The notes under the pieces: model-generated
The model's input: only the letters and a program-made list of their open reading frames with translations
The model's database searches: none
What the model was told of the DNA's origin: nothing
Program-made: the position numbers and the translations under genes
Shown here: piece after piece, positions 36,501 to 46,844 of the stretch
Layout: each line of letters begins with the position of its first letter
How positions within the stretch are numbered: the first letter of the stretch is position 1
Source: Kryptolebias marmoratus
Lineage: Eukaryota > Chordata > Actinopteri > Cyprinodontiformes > Rivulidae
DNA length: 64,000 nucleotides
NCBI RefSeq assembly: GCF_001649575.2
Contig: NC_051446.1
Location: 262,552-326,551 of the forward strand
Direction of reading: 5' to 3'

Positions 36501-39500
36501 TCTTTTTGCACTAAAAATTCGGCTCCTACTGTACAAAATAATGTAAAACTGTAAATATCTATTATTCTGTCCACCCTACTTTTGTATTATATTGTACTTT
36601 ATTTAAAAATGTCTCAGACTGTCGGTAAATAGAGGAACTGCAAAATAATAATTTCATTGCACAGTGTAACTGCTTGTATACTGGGCATATGACAATAAAC
36701 TCTTGAATATTGAATCTTGAGAACAACCAGTACCCCACTGTAGTAGCACAAGAGCAAAAATCCTGATTTAGCCAGATACTGCTGGAACTAAGGTGGAAAA
36801 ACATAGTGAACAATTTTCAGTGCTTCCGTTGTCTCACAAACAAGCAAACAGGTAAAGAAAAAGAGCAACCTCTATTGTCATAGACAGGAAGACGGCAGCC
36901 ACTGAGCTCGTAATTTGTGCCTGAGCAGGTGACGGTGGAGGGGACAGGCTGTTAGCAGGCCTCAAAACTGGTATGAATACATGTGGAAAGAAGCAGAGTT
37001 TTCCACACCACTCTACAGATTTATAGGATTTGCAAAAACTCAGTGATGCAGTTGTGTGCATAAACTTCAGAGAAGCTGACATATTTTAAGTTTTAATACC
37101 AATTTGATATAAATCAGGTCTTCAAACTGATCTGCAATGACAATGTGATTATTCTTTTGACTCAAACTAACTTGTCAAATGTTACTAAAACATATGGAGG
37201 CATTGGAAATCTATCTTTTTAGATAGCCTTTTTTTTACTAATGGCCACATCATCAAATCAAGGTATACACAGTGGCTTGAAAAAATATTCACTTTCCATT
37301 GTATTCAAGTTTGTTGCCCTACAACCTGGAAATTAAATGAAATTTCAGTTTGATTGTAAATAATGGACCTACATAAAATAGTACAGATTACCACAGTTAA
37401 ATGGAAGGAAAAAAATGTTTTAAATAAGTTTAGAAAAAACAAACACTAAAAGCAGTGTGTGCATATGTATTCTGCATTTTTGCTTTGAAGCTCCAGCTAT
37501 CACCTTCAGAAGGCACACAATTAATTCAATAAGATCCACCTATTAGAAATGTAAGTGTCAAATGATCTCAACATATAGCCCCCTGTTCTGATAGCTCCAG
37601 AGTCAACACCAGTTCAACACCTCTAAGTAGTAAGGTCTACCACCAAACAAGAGACAGTGTGAAGACCAAGAGATAAAGTAGTGGAGAAAAACAGATCAGG
37701 CTTGGTTTATAAAATATAACCCAAACCCTGCACATCCATCAGAGCTCCGTTAAATCCTTTATTAGAAAATAGAAAGATGATGTCACCACAGCAAACTTGC
37801 CAAGAGTTGTCTACCAAAACTCTGAACAAGTAAGGCAGGCATCATTCAGAGAAACAACCAGGAGGCCAAAGACAACCCTGATAGAGTTACAGCTCTTCTA
37901 CAGACATGGGAGGATCTGTTCATAGGACCACAAGAAGCTGCACAGAGCTGGGCTTCATGGGAGATTGGACAGAAAAAAAAACACTGCTTTAAAATACAAA
38001 CAAAAAGGGCAAACTGGAACTAACCAAAAGACACACTGGAGACTCCCCAAACATGTGGAAGAAGGTGTTGTAGTCAGATATTTTTTTGTCCTTTTTATGG
38101 CATTTTTGGCATACCATATGAAGAAGATGGTCAGATAAAATTAAAAATGAACTTTTAGGCCCTCAAAGACATCACCATGTCTGGAGCACACCTAATACCT
38201 CCCATCATACTGAGGACCCCATCCCCACACTGGAGCATGGTGGCAGAAGCATCATGCTGTGGGGATGGGAAAGTAGTCAGATTGGAAGGAAAGATGGATG
38301 AATCAAAATATAAAGAAACACTTGATTGGAACCTGTTTGACCCTTCAATAGTTTAATAGTTTTGAAACTGGGACAGAGGTCCACCTTCCAGCAGGACAAT
38401 GACTCTAAACACACAGCTGAAGAATACTCCACTGGTTTGAGGAGAACCAGTTAAAGGTCCTGGAGTCAAAGTCAAAGTCTAAATCTCAGTCTAACTGAGA
38501 ATCTGGTTTAAGTTAAAGATTGTTGTACACAAGCAACACCATCCAACCGGGAGAAGCTGCAGCAGTTTTGTCATGAAGAAATAAGTATAAAGTAGTGATT
38601 CTGAGGAGGTGAATAGATATGCATGCACCACTTGACAGATTTATATTATTTTAGAATTATAATAATTTATTTTTCTATTGACAACTACAAGAAAATGCCA
38701 AGGGGTGTGAATGTTTTGTAATCCACTGTATATGAGCCCATGGTCATGCATTTTGTTTTCTGTAAAACAGTATAAAGAGACAAAGCAGTGATTCAATCTG
38801 AAAACAGGATACACCAGCATGCAGAAAAATAGCTGTTTGGAAAATGCAAACATACCAGGTAACATTCACAGGTATATTTAAAGACATTTCCAGTTTTATA
38901 CATCCGAGTTCTTATTATATTGTCTTTCAGGTTTGAACACAATGCAATTTATTACAAAGGTCAACAGGGCAATGCCCATTTCCACTTATTGAGACAGGTT
39001 TTAAAGGCAGAAATAATTGCCCAAATATTGATATGACAAACTGGAATTATCTTTAATCATACAAAATTCAAACATACTGTAGCCCTAAAAGCACATTTCA
39101 ACATGAATATAAATGGTTACATTACAATAGAAACAAGTGAATGTTGTTTAGTGTGCTGCCAAAAAACAAACGGTCAGTGGTACAAATGAATGAGTGCAGG
39201 AAGTGGAAGAGTGATCAGGGCATGCTACAGGGGGTGGAAAAGGGGAAGGGGAGGAGAAAGCAGCCTCTGGCACCAGCTTCAGCAAGGATAGGGGTTACTC
39301 ATAGGAAGGTTGACAAACCAATCAGAATAAAGAGGAGTACCAGGAGTCTCTGTTCTGCCTCAGTTCACCCTGACATTCAGTTTGCCCTGAAAATTTCTTC
39401 CATTTTGCTGACAGCATTCTGCAAAATGCTGACATGACTAACGTGACAATGTGAAAAAGAAAAATCCAAAGGGAAGGACTTATTAGAAGGATGAGTAGAG

Positions 39501-42500
39501 AGATAACTTAGTGAGCAGCATTTTTAGGTAATTCAGAGTGGAAGGACAGTCAGTGACATGGAACAAACTGGTCAATGAGCCGTTTGGCTTTCTGCGTCTG
39601 TAGTTCCACTAACTTCACTGTTACCTGATTACCATTCTGTGCTATCCTGAACTGGCCTAATACTTTGAAAAGACTATTGAAGAAAAGAGGCAGTGGTGAG
39701 AAATGGAAGGAGGTGAAACATAAACAAGCCTCTTTACCTGATGCTGTTGCCAGGGGGCTGCCTGCTGAGGCACAGGGGCTACGGGAGCATGGAGCACTAA
39801 TGGAGGAGGAGATGGAGGGGGGGTTTGTGAAGGAGGGGCTACTGACAGTGATGGCAAGGCTGATGGCTTGGGGGCACTCTGCACATGCTGCTGCCGGCTG
39901 CTGCTGAGGGCCTTGGCTGGGCCCTGGCAAGCAGGTTGGGGGGTAGGCACCCACCTGAGAGGCTGTCAGGGCTGGGACCAGGTCCAGGGCGGGTTTGGGT
40001 GGAAGCTGGGGTGTCGCTGGTTTTAACCCAGCCCCTGGGGAGCGGCTGCTGTCCCCCACCACCTTGATGGGTGGATGGGGAGGAGATGGGGTCTGCGAAA
40101 GCCCCGGCTTTTTGGGAGGGATGGGGGGAGGGTTTCCCCGGTCAATCCTGGCCACTGTGGGTGACTTGAGGCCAATAGGGTGGCTCAAGCGGCCAGGAAA
40201 AGGTCCCCCTTCTGAAGCAGAGTGGGGTAGGCTTGGACGGAGGGGTCCAGGACCTCCTGCAGGGGGATTGGTGAAGCGAGACAGGACCTGTGTGACGGTG
40301 TGACGTGCTTGTTGCTTGGCTGCAAAGTTGTCACGATTGGTTGGGGAGAGGTCACGGGCTGGAGGACTCTGGGATGCACTGCCATTTTGGTCTTGTTCCT
40401 GAAACTTGTAGCGGGCTGCCTGAACACGGGGGCTAACCCCTGTAGGTAGGCCATGAGGGGCCTGGCCCTCTGAGCCATTTTCTGTTTGTACCAGTCCTCC
40501 TGAGCTGCTGTGGACAATCCCTCTTCCAGCCGTTTTTGGCAAGCTAAGGCCCACATAGTTGGCAGGGGTTGGTTTGACAGGTATAGTGAGGGGGGTCTTC
40601 TTAGAACCCTCAACCTCAGTGGGGGGCAGGTCCGTTTGACAAGACGCCGTTCGAGAGCTTATGGCCTCTGTGGCAACAGACACAGATGTAAAGGCTTTGG
40701 GTTCGGGTGGTGTACTGTTGGCAGCAGCAGGTTCCCCTTCAGCAGCAGCAAGTGGAGCAACTTTAACATTATCCTTCCCATTGCTCCGTTCAGTCTTGAG
40801 CTGCTCCAACTGCTGCCGCAGGCCATGACTCTCAGTCTCCTCTCGTCCCAGCCTGGCACGCAGCTGCTCGCGCTCCGTGTCAAACTCTGACAGCTGCTTT
40901 TCCATCTTGGCCTCTATCTGTTGGCTATGCTGCCGCTCAGTGCCCAGCTCCTCCTGCAGCCGGCCAGAGGTGCGACTCTCCTCGTCTAGACGAGCCTGGA
41001 GCTCATCGAAGCGCTGCGACTCCTCCACCACCCGCGTGGCGAGCTGCTTGCACTCACGCACCAGCATCATAACAATGTGCTTGTTCTTCTCGCGCTCGTC
41101 TTTTAGCTGCGCCGTCAGCTTGCGGTGCTCCTGCTCCAGGCTCTGGAGCTGCATCTTCTCCATCTCCAGCTAGGAAATAAAGTCAGGAGAAAAGTGTCAC
41201 CAGTACAAAAAAAAAAAAACATACATAAGACTTAGACACTGTTGAAATTAAGACATCTGGTAGTTAGGCTTGTTAGATGCAGGCATTCTTTATTAAGTGA
41301 TGGAACAACGGAGGAACCAACTGATAAATAACATTCACTAAGTAATAAAATACATCAACAAAATCCAAATTAAAGCTAATATTAGTTACAGTACTTCAAT
41401 AACACTTTAAACCTAGATTCAGTATTGAATGTGTGCAGGTGTATGAGTATGAGCATTCTTTGATACAAAGTTACCCAAAAAGCATGGCCCAATAACAATA
41501 TTCACCTCAGTGATAGTCTTCTTTTTCAGTATAAATCTTTTTGCTTCAATCTCACAACCACTCACCAAATTCATCCCTACTGCATGAATCAATCTCCATG
41601 AAAGCCACATATTTCAACCATCCAGTCTTCAACAGAACACATCACACCTCTGACCAACTTTTAACCGGTGAAGCCATCACATAAATCCAGAATCATCTTT
41701 CATGTTAACCCTATGTTAAACATAGAGTTTCAGCTTATATTTCAGTCAACTCTGTGGTTGACAGCAGCTTCATTTATTGAGTAGTAATTTCTTGAGCAAG
41801 AAAAGATACAATAAGCAAAAGAAGACAAAAATGTCTATGCTTTGATCTATAAACTGTATAAGAAGTGTAAGAAATATAAAGATTTGGAAATAAGAAGATT
41901 TTGCAAATGTTTAGACATCACAAATGTGGCATCCATTTAATTTAATTCAGTTTAGTTTATTTATATAACATCAATTTACAACAAAACTAATCTCAGGGCA
42001 CTGTACAAAAACATTCATACAGTATATTGTATATTATAAAACACCAATTAGTAAAAGTTATCTATCTAAGGAAGCCAGCAGATTAAATCGAATCTTCACT
42101 TCCTCAACATCAACTGTGTCCCTTTAAACCTTGAATGATGTTTCTACTATGATGTAGAGTTTTTTTCTTTTTTTTTACAAGGAAAGGACAGTCAAGGCAG
42201 ATTAATCAAATGAGCCTGCCTGGTAGATGGGCACGCAAAATAGCTGGATAAGCTCATCTAAACATGTCGACATATTTTAAGAATCCAAAGTGTGGCTTGG
42301 GGAAAGAGTCCAATTCATGCACTCCGAGACAGTGTTTCTGCTTTCAATGGACTTTAGATGATGCATAACAACCCTAGCTTCTATATCTGGTGCATCTGCT
42401 ATTGTTAGCTCAGAGGTGGCCTCACAGAGGGTAACAGGGCTTAACAGAGGCTCTCCAACCAATTGCAAAATCTCTATTGTTTTAACAAGCCTGAAACAAC

Positions 42501-45500
42501 AGATGCTTTTTAGATTGGAAACAATTTATGTCCCAAAGTAGATCTACCTCTTATCCTCATCCCACCCCTCTATCCCAAACCATTAGGGGCAACATTTCTC
42601 CACCAGCTGATGCTCAGGAGAGGACTACGTTTATAGGCAAAGGGGGAGCAACAAGGGACCACCAGTTGTTATTCAAAAGAAGGTGCTACAACTAACTGCT
42701 AATTAGATGAGGATTAAGTCAGTTGCCTGCAGATCATATTTAGGGATGCTGTGAAGGTGATGACAGACTGAAACCCGACAGGAATAATACAAGTTTCTAA
42801 TATGTACTTGCATTTTTCAAAAATGCTTTAAAGTCTTCCAACTTCTAAATCTTTAAAGCTATTAGGAAGCTTCACAAGTGCTTTCAGGATGGTTAAGCCT
42901 TTAGACGTTATGTCCCACTCTATTCCCTGGTCCTGTTAAAGCATCAAACTTCTGCAGATACCGTATTTTCTGTACCATAAGGCGCACCAGATTATAAGGC
43001 GCAGTCTCAATTATGGCATCCATTTCTGTACTTAACCCATACGTAAGGCGCACTGGATTATAAGGCGCATGCAAAAACATATGGTCTACAAAAAAAAAAA
43101 AGGTAACGGAAGCAAAACAGTGAGTGTGGTTGAACTTTATTCTACTATGTAACAATACACTGACGTTATTTTTTATCATTCTTCTTCCACAAATCCATCA
43201 AAGTCCTCATCTTCTGTCTGAATTGAACAGCTGGGCAATCAAACATGCTAGGTTCCCTCTCATCATTGTCGGAGTCAGTCTCGTTGCCAGGGGGCTGTTT
43301 AGCAATGATGCCCGCTTTCACGAAAGCTCAGACAACAGTTAAGCAGATACCTTAGCCCAGGCATCCACAATCCATTTGCATATGATGGCGTAACTCACCT
43401 GGCACTGCCCCCGTCTCAATAAACGTGTGTTTGCCGTCGGTCATCCATTGCTCCCACGGCACTCGCAACTTCACTTTGAACGCGCGGTTTACTCCAATGC
43501 CCAGTGGTTGGAGTTCTTTTTTAATTCTCCCGGAATGATGGCAAGCTCTGAATTGTATTATATTACATAATGTTCTCTGATTGGTTTATCGCTGCCAGCG
43601 TACGTGCCGTACGTATTACGTAGTGCTTTCTAATATTTAACTAGAGCGAATTGCTTTAGAGAGATCTTGGAGGCTTCTGACTTGGCATCACTGCTCCCAA
43701 GACATGAGTACCTTCACTGCTAAGCAAAATATTTAACAAAACCTCTGGGGAGAGTCTTTCTAAAAATGTCTATCCTCATACAGGAGCATCAAACAGGCAA
43801 TTGCTGGCATTACGACAGGAGAAAGCAGCCTGTTCAGCTCCCCCCGGAGAGTTAAGGATGACAGCTGAAAGAAGCAAAGACAGCAACTTGAGGACTGCCT
43901 TAAGAAAATAAAATTCCTTTCCCAGCAGATGTGTCCTTGCTTCAAAATTCTACCACACAGCATGTTCACCACAAAAAAACTAATACTATCTGTTTTACAG
44001 TTGGGAATACTGTGGCACAGAAATGGAAATGGGAGAGCCCTCCTCTAACTTCAGAACTGATTCAGAAAGAAGAAAACGTGAGGGGAGGTACTATAGCAAT
44101 ACACTGATTCAGAATGTGCTACTTCCAACTAGCTGTTTTCCTTTTGCTTGCCTGAGACCTCATGGATAATTCAACAACTTACTCACTGGTGGAAGGCAAA
44201 AGTGGAAGTGTATGGAGGGGATAAAGATAGCACAGACCATCTGGGTGAAATCCACTCTACCCAGCAACCACCAGAGGACTTCTCTGAGAACGCTGAGCCT
44301 GGGTCTCTGAGCAGTGTTGGTCTGTCGTGGTGTCACTGGTCATTTTAAAAAGTCCCAGTTAACTGTTCAACCCTGCCTGACAGGTCTGCACTATGATAGG
44401 ATGGCTCGGGTTCAAGTGCGAAAACAATGGTCACCTGGAGATTTATTTTGTGCTAAAATGAAAATAGTCAAACTGTTCTGCGGGTGCTGACAACACAGTC
44501 CAGCCAAGGTTCCAACACAATTTTCATTTTAAAGTTCTTTACTTTTCCACACTCAAATTCTCTAAAATTCCAGGTGGGACTTTTATCACCCACCGCCCAA
44601 AGCCAAGGCAGAGCAGGGTTTCCCCCAGCATTTTATAAGCTTGGCGAGCCGCCAGGGTTTGGTGAACCTTCCGCCAGGCTAAGCTCCGCTTGTTTATTAT
44701 ACATACGTCATTTTTTATACGTTTTCTTCCACCCTCTCCCCCAAAACCGCTACCTTTTTCTACCTCACCACGCGAGGGTGCGCACGCCAACAGTGACACA
44801 GTCGCGCTGTCCCCGGCTTTCTTTTTGGTCTGTGAGCTGGGACTTGTTGATAGAACTTGTTGTCAAAAAGCTCTTGTCTTGTCTCATCTGTTCAAAGGAT
44901 ATTCTCCCAGGAGCTTTGTGGCTTCCCAATATGCATTTAAGCAAATTCCAGCCTGGCCTTTATATGATTTGCTTTCAGCATGGTGTCCTCCTCAGTCATC
45001 TTCCTTGGCTCCACTTTGGCTCAAACAGTGACTGATGATGTGATCTGACACGCATGTACCTGGACCTTAGAGTTCACCTCTAATCTCTTTGGAGGTTTTT
45101 TTTTTATCTTTAACATAAGGGTACCAACAAATGTGTGTGAGGTATTCTTGTGGGAGCTGATTCTGACCTTTAGAATATTGTAAGGGGGCAGGAGACTGTC
45201 TCTGGATACAGAAAACAGCAAGAACACATTTGTGTCAGGATGTGGTGAGACTGAGGCGAACCCAATACGCAGACTCATAATAAATAAATAAACAAAGTTT
45301 TATTTCTAAATAACAAAATTGAAAACAAAAGCTGACGTGGCAGCAAAACAACTATAACAAAAATCCAAACAGCAGAAAAGGGCAAAGTGGGACAAGGCAA
45401 AGCAACATGGAACGAGGATCGAACGACAGCACAACAACCTACAATCAACAATGAACCGGTGGGGAGGTGGAGAAAAAGACCAGGTTTTAAAGCAGTTTTA

Positions 45501-46806
45501 AATCAGGAGAAGTGGGCACAGGTGGAGATGGGCGTGACAGAAAAGCAGGAGCAGACTGAGGGCAAGTGGGTAATGAAAAACAAAGACAAGAACAAAACCA
45601 AAACCCAGAAGACACATACCAAAAATCCCTAAACACCAGACAAAGCAAAAACAAAACTCATGAACTCATTACAATTTGGTAGGACGGCACAGTGTGGCAG
45701 TGGTTAGAGCTGTCACCTCTTAGCAAGAAGGTCATCAGTTTGCCCCCCGGCCTGGGCCTTTTCTGTGTGGAATTTGCATTCCCCCTGTGCAAGCGTGGGT
45801 TTCCTCTGAGTACTCTGGTTTCCTCCCACAGACCAAAAACATACATGTTAGGTTCACTGGTAACTCTAAAATGTCCCTAGGTGTGAGTGTGAATGGTTGT
45901 CCATTTCATTTGTGTCTATGAGTCCCTAAGATAGACTTGCGACCTGTCCAGGGTGTCCCGTGCCTCTCACACAGTGACTGCTGGACATAGGTACCAGCTC
46001 CCTGTGACACCGGAATGAAGAAGAGGGTAAAGAAATTGGATGGATAAACAAAAGTAAAGCAGCATCATGATCCCCTTCACACTGAAGGCAATTCTAAATT
46101 TGCGTAGATCTAACCACATTCTTATGGGTTATTACCCAATGTGAAGGGGATTTTAAAGACTATGTAGAAAATAAAACTCCTTCAAGAACTTCTGAACTTC
46201 TTTGCCTTTATCCAAAATGTAGATGTATTTGATGTTCTTAACAGGTCTTTTTAAATGTTTCCTGTTCTAGATTAGCTAGTTAGGGAGAATGTTCTCTTGC
46301 TGTAGAGAACATAAACACTGTCATAGGAATACATGGCAGTCTAAAACCAACCAATTTTTTTTTTTTTTTTTTTTACTGTGCTCTGACATCATAATGAAGC
46401 TAACAATTTTTTCCACACGGGTTGCTTCACCCGCATACCTATAGGCCGACTTTTCACTAGATGATGATATTTAGATCAGGGCTCAGAAGGCCCCTTCAGA
46501 ACAGTTCAATGTTTTGCCATCCTGTTGAAGGACCCATAACCAGGGACTAAGACCAAGCTTTATGACACTAAGCAGAACATTTAGAACTACAGCAAAAGTG
46601 TTCTCTTGCTGTAGTTTATAGAGTTTAGGAGGTTTATAATATTGCCAGAACAAAATAAATCTTAAAACAGTGTTTATGTTGGGTGTGCTGTATTTTTTTT
46701 GGACATAGGGTTAGGCCTGTCACGATAACAAATTCTGCTTGGCGATTAACTGTCTCAGAAATTATTGCGATAAATGATAATATTGTTTGGAGACCATTTT
46801 AAACTA

Positions 46807-46844
<38 letters not shown>

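Noticed and set aside
39550..41163. A single 537-codon gene
   Set aside because: The left part passes a clear donor whose phase fits exon w3, and the start methionine is internal (LEMEK continues from exon w1). It is an exon, with only the possible alternative ending kept as a finding.
39738..41169. Assignment to the paralogue CTTNBP2NL
   Set aside because: The chain continues into ankyrin repeats and a NAV-like module, which CTTNBP2NL lacks.
44484..45035. 183-codon open frame
   Set aside because: It spans parts of a hAT-like fragment and a Tc1 fragment and has no protein similarity.
44830..46580. One Tc1 copy interrupted by later insertions
   Set aside because: The order of the two fragments is reversed relative to the intact element at 17.3-18.8 kb, so a simple interruption does not explain them.
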